From contig DKLE01000245.1 of NCBI GenBank assembly GCA_002455605.1, forward strand, positions 1 to 18,139: a stretch of DNA of 18,139 bases, in the 5' to 3' direction. Position numbers and translations under genes: made by a program. Shown here piece by piece: positions 7,349-15,154 of this stretch (position 1 is its first letter; each line of letters begins with the position of its first letter). The stretch is from Firmicutes bacterium UBA6648 (GTDB taxonomy: Bacteria; Bacillota; Clostridia; Peptostreptococcales; Anaerovoracaceae). The notes under the pieces are model-generated. The model made no database searches. It was not told where the DNA came from and saw only the letters and a list, made by a program, of their open reading frames with translations.

Positions 7349-8031
7349 AACGTATTTTCTTTGTTGAAGATGATTTAAGTTTAATTAGTGGTTTATCCTT
7401 TGCTATCAAAAAGCAAGGATACGAAATAGACATTGCCCGTACAAGCCTTGAAGCAGAAACATTATGGATAAATAGGAAATACGATTTGGTAATTTTGGAC
7501 GTGTCACTTCCCGACGGCTCCGGCTACGATTTATGTAGAAAAATTCGTAAAACATCAAAGATACCCATTATGTTTCTTACTGCAGCTGATGAGGAAACAG
7601 ACATTATAATGGGATTGGATATAGGCGGCGACGATTATATTACAAAGCCTTTCAAACTTGCGGTGTTTCTATCAAGAATAAATGCTCTGCTTCGCAGAAG
7701 TGATAATTTTAATCAGGCAGATACCGAATTAAACTCTAATGGTATAAACCTACAACTGCTAAAAAGAGAAGTTTATAAAAACGGAGAGCCGCTTGACCTA
7801 ACAGCAAGCGAGTATAAATTGTTGTTCCTGTTTATGGAAAATCCAAATACTGTTCTTTCGCCGGAACAAATTTTAAGCAAACTATGGGATTGCAACGAAA
7901 GCTATATAGATAACAATACCCTTACCGTATATATACGTAGGCTACGTACAAAAATTGAAGATAATCCGAGCGAACCTCAAAAAATAGTGACGGTTCGACG
8001 TATGGGGTATAAATGGAATGCTGTTGATTGA
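7345..8031 (+). CDS. OmpR/PhoB-type response regulator, module 1
   Basis: A 228-residue two-domain regulator. The receiver domain (1-120) has the acidic pair Asp9/Asp10, phospho-acceptor Asp52 in LVILDVSLPDG, Thr79 in MFLTAAD and Lys101 in ITKPF. The C-terminal domain (about 130-228) is an OmpR-type winged helix with LDLTASEYKLLFLF and the ending VRRMGYKW. It starts within the stop of the preceding small gene and ends 8 bases before the kinase ATG. The likely targets are the ABC genes directly downstream; a TGTCA/TGACA inverted repeat at 9084-9107 is a candidate site. The group fits BceR/VanR-like regulators of envelope stress operons. Confidence 0.93.
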   Translation: MKRIFFVEDDLSLISGLSFAIKKQGYEIDIARTSLEAETLWINRKYDLVILDVSLPDGSGYDLCRKIRKTSKIPIMFLTAADEETDIIMGLDIGGDDYITKPFKLAVFLSRINALLRRSDNFNQADTELNSNGINLQLLKREVYKNGEPLDLTASEYKLLFLFMENPNTVLSPEQILSKLWDCNESYIDNNTLTVYIRRLRTKIEDNPSEPQKIVTVRRMGYKWNAVD

Positions 8032-8039
8032 GGTGTGTG

Positions 8040-9077
8040 ATGAAAATACTGACAAACAAAAAAATCAAATTACTTTTTTGTTGGGAACTGCTGTTCATAA
8101 TAGTATTTACTTTGCTTTCTACTGCTTTTATAGGTTTGAAATTTGAAAACGCAATACTATGTATACTGGTATGCTCCTTATGCATGGGTATCTCAATATT
8201 GGCAATCGGGTACTGGTATTTCAAGGAACAAAATAAAATCATGGAAAATGCCGTAATGCAAATCAAAGAATATATTTCTGGAAATCAAAATGCACGTATC
8301 GAATGTAACGATGAGGGTGAGATATATAGACTATTTCATGAAGTAAACTCCTTAGTTTCTATTTTGAATGCTCATGCTGAAAATGAGGAGAACGCAAAAA
8401 AGTTTTTGAAAGCTACCATATCCGATATTTCCCACCAGTTGAAAACTCCGCTTGCTGCTCTTAACATTTATAACGGTATTATGCAGGAAGAAGCAAAGGA
8501 TTTTCCCACAATCAAAGAGTTTACTGTTCTTTCAGAACAGGAACTTGACAGAATAGAAACACTTGTGCAGAACCTCTTGAAAATTACAAAACTCGATGCC
8601 GGAACAATCATGATTGAGAAAACTGTAGAAAATGTATCTGAAATGATGGGCAATATAGAAAGGCACTTTTCATTTCGTGCCGATCAGGAGAAAAAGGAAA
8701 TATATCTGTCTGGTGATAATGACGTTACTTTATTATGTGATCGTAATTGGCTGATTGAAGCAATCAGTAATATTGTTAAAAATGCTTTTGACCATACGCA
8801 AAAAGGAAATGCTATTCATATTGAATGGAAACAACTTGCGTCTGTTATTCAAGTCATCATAAAAGACAACGGAGGCGGTATTCACCCAGAGGATTTGCAC
8901 CATATTTTTAAAAGATTTTATCGCAGTCGTTTTTCTAAAGATACACAAGGTGTCGGGCTTGGGTTACCACTTGCGAAAGCTATTGTTGAAGCACACAGCG
9001 GAACAATTGAGGTTGACAGCGAATTGGGTATTGGCACTACTTTTACAATCAATTTTTTAATTCCTACAAAATTGTAG
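8040..9077 (+). CDS. Intramembrane-sensing histidine kinase, module 1
   Basis: A 345-residue membrane kinase. Two helices at about 11-31 and 38-61 are separated by only about 6 residues, so there is no extracellular sensor domain; this is the hallmark of BceS-type kinases that sense through a partner transporter. The phospho-acceptor is His132 in ISDISHQLKTPLAAL. The ATPase domain has the N-box EAISNIVKNAFDH, G1 IKDNGGGI and G2 GVGLGLPLAKAI. I chose the ATG at 8040, 4 bases after GAGGTG; in-frame GTG at 8037 and TTG at 8028 are possible but less likely. All catalytic motifs are intact. Partner permease and ATPase follow after a 73-base gap. Confidence 0.92.
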   Translation: MKILTNKKIKLLFCWELLFIIVFTLLSTAFIGLKFENAILCILVCSLCMGISILAIGYWYFKEQNKIMENAVMQIKEYISGNQNARIECNDEGEIYRLFHEVNSLVSILNAHAENEENAKKFLKATISDISHQLKTPLAALNIYNGIMQEEAKDFPTIKEFTVLSEQELDRIETLVQNLLKITKLDAGTIMIEKTVENVSEMMGNIERHFSFRADQEKKEIYLSGDNDVTLLCDRNWLIEAISNIVKNAFDHTQKGNAIHIEWKQLASVIQVIIKDNGGGIHPEDLHHIFKRFYRSRFSKDTQGVGLGLPLAKAIVEAHSGTIEVDSELGIGTTFTINFLIPTKL

Positions 9078-9083
9078 GGCAAG

Positions 9084-9107
9084 TGTCATATAACAGTAAG
9101 ATTGACA
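9084..9107. promoter_or_regulatory. Inverted repeat before the module 1 ABC genes
   Basis: TGTCA at 9084-9088 and TGACA at 9103-9107 are inverted with a 14-base spacer, in the gap between kinase and ATPase genes. The right arm is part of a TTGACA that could be a -35 element, although no convincing -10 follows. A longer repeat with the same core lies in the same place in module 2. It is a candidate operator for the module's regulator; short length makes chance a real alternative. Confidence 0.35.
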
Positions 9108-9150
9108 TGATAATCTTTCAATATCAAGAAAGAAAGAAAGAGGATAACCT

Positions 9151-9834
9151 ATGAATTTATTGGAAGTAAAATCAATTTCTAAGACCTATGGCAGCGGTGA
9201 AGCTTCCGTACATGCATTAAAAGCTATCAGCTTTTCCGTTCCGAAAGGTGAATTTGTCGCAATCGTCGGAGAATCCGGTTCCGGCAAGAGTACACTTCTG
9301 AATATGGTAGGTGCGCTTGATACGCCCACTTCCGGCAAGGTGTTTATTGATGGTAAAGATATTTTTTCCATGAAAGATAGTAGCTTGACAATTTTTCGGC
9401 GCAGAAATATCGGATTTATTTTTCAGAGTTTTAATCTAATTCCAGAATTGGATGTTGAGCAAAACATCATATTTCCCGTGCTGCTTGATTATCAAAAGCC
9501 CGATAAAAAGTATCTTGAGGAACTACTTACGGTACTTAATTTGAAAGAACGCCGTCACCATTTACCCAGTCAGTTATCAGGTGGACAGCAACAGCGTGTA
9601 GCAATAGGACGTGCGCTCATTACGAGACCGTCACTTATCCTTGCCGACGGGCCGACGGGTAATCTGGACACGCAAAACAGCAGTGAAGTGATTACTTTGC
9701 TAAAAGAAGCGGCAAGAAAGTATCAGCAGACCATTGTTATGATTACCCATAGCCGAAGTATCGCACAGACCGCAGACCGGATACTGCAAGTGTCAGACGG
9801 CATACTGGCCGATTTAGGGAGGTGCCGGGAATGA
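9151..9834 (+). CDS. ABC transporter ATPase, module 1, with altered Walker B glutamate
   Basis: A 227-residue MacB/LolD/BceA-type ATPase that should drive the FtsX-type permease encoded next. Walker A is GESGSGKST (40-48), the Q-loop is FQSFNLIP (91-98), the ABC signature is LSGGQQQRV (142-150), and the H-loop is MITHS. Walker B reads LILADGPTGNLD: position 167, normally the catalytic Glu of ADEPT, is Gly (codon GGG at 9649-9651, one transition from GAG). The equivalent position in module 2 is Glu167. If real, hydrolysis would be strongly reduced while nucleotide binding could remain. A purine-rich AGAAAGAGGA lies before the ATG. The gene overlaps the permease start by four bases (ATGA). Confidence 0.92.
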   Translation: MNLLEVKSISKTYGSGEASVHALKAISFSVPKGEFVAIVGESGSGKSTLLNMVGALDTPTSGKVFIDGKDIFSMKDSSLTIFRRRNIGFIFQSFNLIPELDVEQNIIFPVLLDYQKPDKKYLEELLTVLNLKERRHHLPSQLSGGQQQRVAIGRALITRPSLILADGPTGNLDTQNSSEVITLLKEAARKYQQTIVMITHSRSIAQTADRILQVSDGILADLGRCRE

Positions 9835-11642
9835 AAAGCTATCTTAGCCTAATTCCGATTTCTGCAAAAGTACACAGACGGCAGAACCGCATGACCCTTC
9901 TGTGTATCATTTTTGCTGTATTTTTGGTCACTGCTGTTTTCAGTATGGCAGAAATGGGCGTTAGAATGGAGAAAACAAGATTACTGAATAAGCATGGTAG
10001 TCTGTCATTTCAAGAATTAAGCAACAATGCAACTGTACAGACGTTATTTTCCGTGGCGGCAGTATTATTTATTCTGATATTGATTGCAGGAGTATTGATG
10101 ATTTCAAGCAGTATAAACAGCAATGTCGCCCAACGGACAAGGTTTTTTGGAATGATGCGCTGCATTGGAATGAACAGACAACAGATTATCCGTTTTGTAA
10201 GACTGGAAGCTCTTAACTGGTGCAAAACTGCGGTACCGTTAGGGGTCATACTTGGAATTGTTATTACATGGGGATTATGTGCCGGATTACGCTTCTTTGT
10301 CGGTGAGGAGTTTTCAAATATACCTCTTTTCAGAGTAAGCCTAATCGGAATTATCAGCGGAATTATTGTGGGTGTTGTTACGGTTCTCATTGCCGCCAGT
10401 TCTCCTGCAAAACGAGCTGCTAAGGTATCCCCCGTAACGGCAGTATCGGGAAATTCAGAAAACACAAATATTATTCGCCATGCAACGAATAACCGCTTTT
10501 TTAAAATTGAAACCGCCCTTGGAATCCACCATGCAATATCAGTAAGGAAAAACTTGATACTTATGACAAGTTCATTTGCACTTAGTATTATCCTTTTTTT
10601 GAGTTTTTCCGTTTTCATAGAGTTTATCGGCTACATTATGCCCCAATCGTCGAATACTTCGGACATCAACATTTCCAGTAATGACAGTTCAAATTTTGTA
10701 GACAGTAAGTTGCTTGATACGATTAGCGGAATGAAAGGTGTAAAACGTGTTTTTGGCCGCAGGAGCAATTTTGATATTCCGGCTGAATTCAATAAAGATA
10801 ATGTTCTGTCCAGTACGATTGATATTATTTCTTATGATGAATTTGATTTAGATTGTCTTATAAAGGATAAGCAACTTAGAAAAGGCAGTAATATTTCAAA
10901 AGTGTATGGGGACAGCAATTATGTACTTGCAACCTGGGACGAAGATAGTCCCTTAAAGATAGGCGATAAAATAAGGGCAGGCAATGAGGAATTTGAAATT
11001 GCAGGTTTACTGAAATATGACCCTTTCAGCAGTGATGGCAGCACAAATGGTAAAATAACGATTATCACTTCTGGCGAGACTTTTGCACGTCTGACCGGTA
11101 TAACTGATTATTCTCTTATTATGATACAGACAACAAATGACGCAACGGACGAGGACGTGACAGCAATCCATAATGTAGTCGATGAACATTACATGTTTAG
11201 TGATAAGCGCGAGCAGCGCACTACCAGCACTTATATGGCATTTTTGTTCTTTGTATATGGATTTTTAGCAATTATTACTTTGGTTACTGTACTCAATATT
11301 ATGAACAGTATTTCCATGAGTGTGTCCGCAAGAATAAAGCAGTACGGAGCAATGCGTGCAGTCGGTATGGACGAACACCAGCTAACAAAAATGATTGCTG
11401 CCGAAGCATTTACCTACGCTTTATCTGGGTGTATAGTTGGCTGTGTGGTTGGTTTGTTGCTTAGCAAGTTGTTATATGACAATCTTATTACCTCCCACTT
11501 TAGCTACGCCACTTGGAGTATTCCTGTTATTCCTATAATGATAATATTTCTGTTCGTTTTCGTTGCTGCTATTGCTGCGGTCTATGTTCCGTCAAAACGG
11601 ATTCGGAAAATGGCGATAACTGATACGATAAATGAACTGTAA
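9831..11642 (+). CDS. FtsX/MacB-type ABC permease, module 1 (short first loop)
   Basis: A 603-residue integral membrane protein made of two FtsX-type halves, about eight helices in all. The first helix (about 21-41) is followed by only some 35-45 residues before helix 2, so the first extracellular domain is almost absent. Helices 2-4 follow, then a cytoplasmic link with SPAKRAAKVSPVTAVSG, helix 5, a large extracellular region of about 190 residues, and helices 6-8 with the matching coupling region SARIKQYGAMRAVGM. The ATG at 9831 follows AGGGAGG by 8 bases and overlaps the ATPase stop; the GTG at 9822 lies on the ribosome site. Family knowledge suggests sensing, detoxification or release of a peptide from the membrane, not bulk transport. 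The substrate is unknown. Confidence 0.9.
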   Translation: MKSYLSLIPISAKVHRRQNRMTLLCIIFAVFLVTAVFSMAEMGVRMEKTRLLNKHGSLSFQELSNNATVQTLFSVAAVLFILILIAGVLMISSSINSNVAQRTRFFGMMRCIGMNRQQIIRFVRLEALNWCKTAVPLGVILGIVITWGLCAGLRFFVGEEFSNIPLFRVSLIGIISGIIVGVVTVLIAASSPAKRAAKVSPVTAVSGNSENTNIIRHATNNRFFKIETALGIHHAISVRKNLILMTSSFALSIILFLSFSVFIEFIGYIMPQSSNTSDINISSNDSSNFVDSKLLDTISGMKGVKRVFGRRSNFDIPAEFNKDNVLSSTIDIISYDEFDLDCLIKDKQLRKGSNISKVYGDSNYVLATWDEDSPLKIGDKIRAGNEEFEIAGLLKYDPFSSDGSTNGKITIITSGETFARLTGITDYSLIMIQTTNDATDEDVTAIHNVVDEHYMFSDKREQRTTSTYMAFLFFVYGFLAIITLVTVLNIMNSISMSVSARIKQYGAMRAVGMDEHQLTKMIAAEAFTYALSGCIVGCVVGLLLSKLLYDNLITSHFSYATWSIPVIPIMIIFLFVFVAAIAAVYVPSKRIRKMAITDTINEL

Positions 11643-11670
11643 GGGAAGCGTTATTTATGAAATGGGGGTC

Positions 11671-11732
11671 TGTTGTTGGCGGAGATGGTTGGATTCGACC
11701 CCCAGTGCCCTTGTGGGCAACCGCATTTCGAG
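11671..11732 (-). repeat. Decayed 3' fragment of tRNA-Ser, att-like
   Basis: These 62 bases match 18054-18115 at 54 positions with no gap, in the same orientation. The match runs from the anticodon loop through variable arm, T-arm, acceptor end and CCA to 6 bases beyond the tRNA. It lacks the 5' half and has changes in the T-arm, so it cannot make a tRNA. The span from anticodon loop to 3' end is what tyrosine-recombinase islands duplicate when they insert into tRNA genes. Confidence 0.75.
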
Positions 11733-11994
11733 GGGCTTGAAAAGCCTATTTTTTAGAGTGTTTTCTCTATCACTGGGCGCAAAATAGTCATTTTCCATTT
11801 TTTCTGAGCAGACACCCCCACTGGAAGTTGTCGGTCATATTAAGGGTGCTCCATAATATGTACATAACGGATACCCTCTTAATTTCCCACAATAATATCA
11901 TAGCAGGACGCAATGGCTTACATTGCATAGCTGCCATTCAGTTATAGTTTCCTGTATAGGCTGCGCCGAGGGGTTTCAAGCGGGTAAACCGTTC
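11733..11994. other. Unassigned noncoding stretch at the left end of the relic island
   Basis: These 262 bases lie between the tRNA fragment and the XRE remnant. They hold no open frame with a ribosome site on either strand. The sequence is less AT-rich than other gaps in the window and has short C-runs and G-runs, suggesting decayed coding or mobile-element DNA. I could not identify it. Confidence 0.4.
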
Positions 11995-12260
11995 CTATCC
12001 GGGTGTGCGGCACGAGTCCTCTGTTTCGACTTCCTTAATCGCTTTTGCCGCGGCGGTGACTATCCGCAATCCTCTATCGCTCATATCATCAAGCAAGCTT
12101 GGATGCTGTCCGCTGTTTTCAATGGACGAAATATATCGAGAGGCAATGTGCATTTGGTCTGCTAACTGGTTCTTGATATTCCCTTTGCTTTTCGTGCTGC
12201 TTTTACGGCTTGATCGAAAGCCTTAAAAACGTATTTGTCAATTTCACGTTTCATAATCAT
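11995..12260 (-). pseudogene. XRE-family regulator, broken by a frameshift and an internal deletion
   Basis: The minus strand starts MIMKREIDKYVFKAFDQAVK and continues into a Cro/C1-type helix-turn-helix. After KAKGISR the frame meets a TAG. Shifting by one base, which fits loss of one A near AGAACCAG, gives NQLADQMHIASRYISSIENS, the expected second half of the domain. The text then jumps from GQHPSL to LDDMSDRGLRIVTAAAKAI, whereas relatives I recall have about 30 residues between these parts. The gene thus carries two separate lesions. Such XRE proteins are usual cargo of clostridial conjugative elements. It points away from module 2. Confidence 0.7.
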
Positions 12261-12349
12261 TTCACCCTATTACATTTTACTGCTCACCTTTTCCCTTTAG
12301 ATATGATTACACATATCATTTTATTAACTTAAATAAATTATATATATTC

Positions 12350-12378
12350 TTGTTGTTATTCAGTCTGCCGTATATAAT
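12350..12378 (+). promoter_or_regulatory. Promoter of module 2
   Basis: TTGTTG at 12350-12355, a 17-base spacer and TATAAT at 12373-12378, 36 bases before the broken helix-turn-helix gene. Its place relative to that gene matches the module 1 promoter. Confidence 0.6.
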
Positions 12379-12413
12379 ATAGATTAAAACAAAAAAATAA
12401 GGAATGGGTAATT

Positions 12414-12566
12414 ATGGATTATATTTCTGCCTCGGAAGCAGCAAAATGGAGCATTTCAGAACGGCACGTACAAACACTTTGCGAGGAAAACCGCATACCC
12501 GATGTGGTTTGGTTTAGCCGTATGTAGCTGATACCCAAAGATGCAACAAAACCTATTGACAAGTGA
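12414..12566 (+). pseudogene. Small helix-turn-helix gene heading module 2, nonsense mutated
   Basis: The frame reads MDYISASEAAKWSISERHV and continues to WFSRM, then TAG, then LIPKDATKPIDK and a natural stop, 51 codons in all. It is a relative of the gene at 7154: same MDYI start, same helix pattern, same (V/I)P-DA-KP end. In relatives the TAG position is Trp (TGG), and several Gly positions read Ser or Asp here (WSIS, PDVV, FSR). All of these are explained by G-to-A changes. The upstream ribosome site GGAATGGG is weak. Unlike module 1, it does not overlap the regulator, which starts 79 bases later. Confidence 0.75.
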
Positions 12567-12645
12567 AAAAAAAGAAAACAAAAATAACTTGCAGTGAGAT
12601 TTCTGCGACATTCTTGTGATACCTTAAGAAAAAGGAAGTGATTTT

Positions 12646-13329
12646 ATGCGAATATTAGTAGTTGAGGACGACCCTCTTTTGAATAATACTCTCTGCTATA
12701 ATCTGACAGCGGCCGGATATTCTGTTGACGCTGCCATGACAAAAAGCATAGCGAAACAGCTTAGTATAAAACAAGACTATGACCTTATCGTTCTTGACAT
12801 CAATTTGCCAGATGGCGACGGTTTTGATTTTTGTAATGAGATTAAGGAGAGCCGTCCTGATACCGCCGTGATTTTTTTGACAGCCCGTGATATGGAAAGT
12901 GACCAGCTACGCGGTTTTGAGTTGGGTGCGGACGATTATGTGACAAAGCCCTTTCCCATGAGCGTTTTTCAAAAAAAGGTTGCCGCGTTGCTTGCCCGTC
13001 TTTCCAAGCAATACGGTGGCGATTGTTACGATGACGGAAATTTATTTGTCAATTTTTCTGAAATGGTCGCCACTCTTTCAGGGGAAGTTATTTCGTTTAC
13101 ACCTATGGAATATCGTTTATTGAAAGTACTGATAAAAAACACTCAAATTGTTTTAACTCGGCAGGTGCTTCTTGAAAAGCTATGGGATATTGACGGTAAC
13201 TTTGTTGACGAACACGCCTTAACTTCGGCAATCAGCCGAGTACGGAATAAAATTGAAACTGATAATTTTCAGTACATCAAAACGGTTTATGGTATGGGCT
13301 ATATGTGGGTAGGAGGAATAAAGAAATGA
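12646..13329 (+). CDS. OmpR/PhoB-type response regulator, module 2
   Basis: A 227-residue regulator with receiver domain (1-120) and OmpR winged helix (about 128-227). The receiver has Asp8/Asp9, phospho-acceptor Asp51 in LIVLDINLPDG, Thr79 in IFLTARD and Lys101 in VTKPF. The DNA-binding part shows ISFTPMEYRLLKVL and ends VYGMGYMW. The ATG follows AAGGAAG. It overlaps the kinase start by four bases (ATGA). It is clearly related to the module 1 regulator but well diverged, so cross-talk between the modules is not obvious from sequence. The likely targets are the ATPase and permease genes downstream, where an inverted repeat occurs at 14367-14422. Confidence 0.93.
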   Translation: MRILVVEDDPLLNNTLCYNLTAAGYSVDAAMTKSIAKQLSIKQDYDLIVLDINLPDGDGFDFCNEIKESRPDTAVIFLTARDMESDQLRGFELGADDYVTKPFPMSVFQKKVAALLARLSKQYGGDCYDDGNLFVNFSEMVATLSGEVISFTPMEYRLLKVLIKNTQIVLTRQVLLEKLWDIDGNFVDEHALTSAISRVRNKIETDNFQYIKTVYGMGYMWVGGIKK

Positions 13330-14357
13330 CTACTGCGAAACTCTCTATCAACAAGGCCTGTATTATGGTTTGCACTTTACTTGTGCTGCTATTTGCGTCA
13401 ATGATTAGTGCACTCTATCTGCTGACAGACGACATAAATATGATATGGGTCGGGCTTCTATTTTCTGCCCTTGTATATCTTTGTTTCATGTTGTTGATTG
13501 TTCTTATACGTCGGAAGCTGACAGCTTTTTCAGACCACTTATGCCGACAATTAGACGATATGATGACAGGTGAAATTGAACCGCCGCAGGTTGCCGAGGA
13601 AGAAAACCTATTTTATAAAATCAATCATCGGTTGGTACGTTTATATGCAGTCATGCAGGATAAACGTTGCAGTATTGACAAGGAGAGAGCTGATTTACAG
13701 GAATTGATTTCTGATATTTCTCATCAGATAAAAACGCCGATTGCTAATTTAAAAATGGTAAACGCTACCTTGCTGGAAAAGTCTATGACTGAAGAAAAAC
13801 AAAAGGAATTTTTGTTAGCTTGTGGAGGGCAACTTGATAAACTAGATTTTCTTATGCAAGCTATGATTAAAACTTCTCGTCTTGAGGCAGGCGTTATTTC
13901 ACTAAAAAAGAAAAAACAACCTATTTACGATACCCTTGCAGCGGCATTGGGTGGTATTTTACTAAATGCCGAGCAAAAGCATATTGATGTTGAGGTTGAT
14001 TGTACGGAAAAATTGGAAGTATTTCATGACCAAAAGTGGACGAGCGAAGCTTTGTTTAATATTCTTGATAATGCCGTAAAATACACGCCGAGCAACGGCA
14101 ATATACATGTTGTGGCTGAAAATTTAGAAATGTATTTGAAAATAAGCATAACCGACACAGGAAAAGGAATTGCAGAGCAAAATCAAGGGGCAATTTTCAA
14201 GCGGTTTTATCGGGAAGAACAAGTGCACGACACTCCTGGCATTGGAATAGGGCTATATCTTGCACGTGAAATTATTTCCATGCAGAGCGGCTATATCAAA
14301 GTAACCTCGGAAATCGGTAAAGGGTCTATTTTTTCTGTTTTTCTTCCGCATGAATGA
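13326..14357 (+). CDS. Intramembrane-sensing histidine kinase, module 2
   Basis: A 343-residue kinase with helices at about 11-33 and 40-62 and an extracellular turn of only about 6 residues (TDDINM), again the BceS-like arrangement. His133 in ISDISHQIKTPIANL is the phospho-acceptor. The ATPase domain carries EALFNILDNAVKYTP (N-box), ITDTGKGI (G1) and GIGIGLYLAREI (G2). I chose the ATG at 13326, inside the regulator's stop and 9 bases after AGGAGG; the reading frame extends back to a TTG at 13305, which overlaps coding sequence and lacks a ribosome site. All motifs are intact. The ATPase gene follows after 118 bases. Confidence 0.92.
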   Translation: MTTAKLSINKACIMVCTLLVLLFASMISALYLLTDDINMIWVGLLFSALVYLCFMLLIVLIRRKLTAFSDHLCRQLDDMMTGEIEPPQVAEEENLFYKINHRLVRLYAVMQDKRCSIDKERADLQELISDISHQIKTPIANLKMVNATLLEKSMTEEKQKEFLLACGGQLDKLDFLMQAMIKTSRLEAGVISLKKKKQPIYDTLAAALGGILLNAEQKHIDVEVDCTEKLEVFHDQKWTSEALFNILDNAVKYTPSNGNIHVVAENLEMYLKISITDTGKGIAEQNQGAIFKRFYREEQVHDTPGIGIGLYLAREIISMQSGYIKVTSEIGKGSIFSVFLPHE

Positions 14358-14366
14358 TATAAGTGG

Positions 14367-14422
14367 AAATGTCACGTTTTTACGAGAATTTGCAGACAAA
14401 AAAATCCTAGTACGTGACATTT
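14367..14422. promoter_or_regulatory. Perfect 11-base inverted repeat before the module 2 ABC genes
   Basis: AAATGTCACGT (14367-14377) and ACGTGACATTT (14412-14422) are exact reverse complements 34 bases apart, in the kinase-ATPase gap. The core TGTCA/TGACA is also found in the corresponding gap of module 1. It could be a pair of regulator half-sites, or a long-loop hairpin in the transcript. Because the arms are perfect and the site is upstream of the expected target genes, I favour an operator. Confidence 0.5.
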
Positions 14423-14475
14423 TTGCGAGGTTTACCTTTTATACTAAAGCCATCATAAGAAAGGATGGTATTACT

Positions 14476-15141
14476 ATGAGTATTTTACAAACCATTGACC
14501 TCAAAAAATATTACGGCGTAACGCCAAATATTACAAAAGCATTAGATGGCGTTTCTCTCACGATTGAACAAGGGGAATTTGTGGCTATTGTCGGTACCTC
14601 CGGTAGCGGAAAATCCACCTTATTAAACATGATAGGCGGTTTAGATATTCCAACCTCCGGTAGCGTGGCAATAAAAGGGAAAGAACTTTCCCACATGAAA
14701 GAGGAGCAACTTACTATCTTTCGTAGGCGTAACATTGGCTTTGTATTTCAGAATTATAACCTTGTTCCTGTTCTTAATGTGCATGAGAATATTGTTCTGC
14801 CTGTCGAATTGGACGGCGACACAGTTGACAAAACATTTATGAACGAAGTGGTATCTATGCTTGCACTACAAAATAAGCTCAACAGCATGCCAAACAATCT
14901 CTCTGGGGGGCAGCAACAGCGCGTGGCCATTGCCCGCGCCCTCGTCGCAAAGCCTGCAATCATTCTTGCCGATGAGCCGACAGGCAATTTAGATAGTCGA
15001 ACGAGTAGTGATGTTTTGGGATTACTAAAAGGGACAAGCAACAAATTCAATCAGACGATTGTTATGATTACTCATAATACGGAGATTGCTCAACTAGCCG
15101 ACCGAATTGTTCGCATTGAGGACGGCAGGATTGCAGAGTAA
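14476..15141 (+). CDS. ABC transporter ATPase, module 2
   Basis: A 221-residue MacB/BceA-type ATPase. Walker A is GTSGSGKST (40-48), the Q-loop FQNYNLVP (91-98), the signature LSGGQQQRV (142-150) and Walker B IILADEPTGNLD, with the catalytic glutamate present at 167. The H-loop is MITHN. The frame is open back to 14350, but I chose the ATG at 14476: AGAAAGGATGG lies 8-18 bases upstream, the length matches the family, and the extra 42 residues would overlap the kinase end and the inverted repeat. The permease begins 13 bases after its stop. It aligns without gaps to the module 1 ATPase through position 170, which makes the Glu/Gly contrast at 167 unambiguous. Confidence 0.94.
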   Translation: MSILQTIDLKKYYGVTPNITKALDGVSLTIEQGEFVAIVGTSGSGKSTLLNMIGGLDIPTSGSVAIKGKELSHMKEEQLTIFRRRNIGFVFQNYNLVPVLNVHENIVLPVELDGDTVDKTFMNEVVSMLALQNKLNSMPNNLSGGQQQRVAIARALVAKPAIILADEPTGNLDSRTSSDVLGLLKGTSNKFNQTIVMITHNTEIAQLADRIVRIEDGRIAE

Positions 15142-15154
15142 AGGGGGCGTTTTC

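Noticed and set aside
10010..10618. Minus-strand open frame of 202 codons
   Set aside because: It is antisense to the module 1 permease, whose motifs and helices are plainly coding; it has no ribosome site or recognisable domain.
11923..12226. Plus-strand open frames over the XRE remnant
   Set aside because: The minus strand carries a recognisable helix-turn-helix in two joined frames; the plus-strand frames have no family pattern or ribosome site.
14350..14475. N-terminal extension of the module 2 ATPase
   Set aside because: The extra 42 residues overlap the kinase end, cover the inverted repeat and lack a ribosome site, while the ATG at 14476 has one and gives the normal family length.
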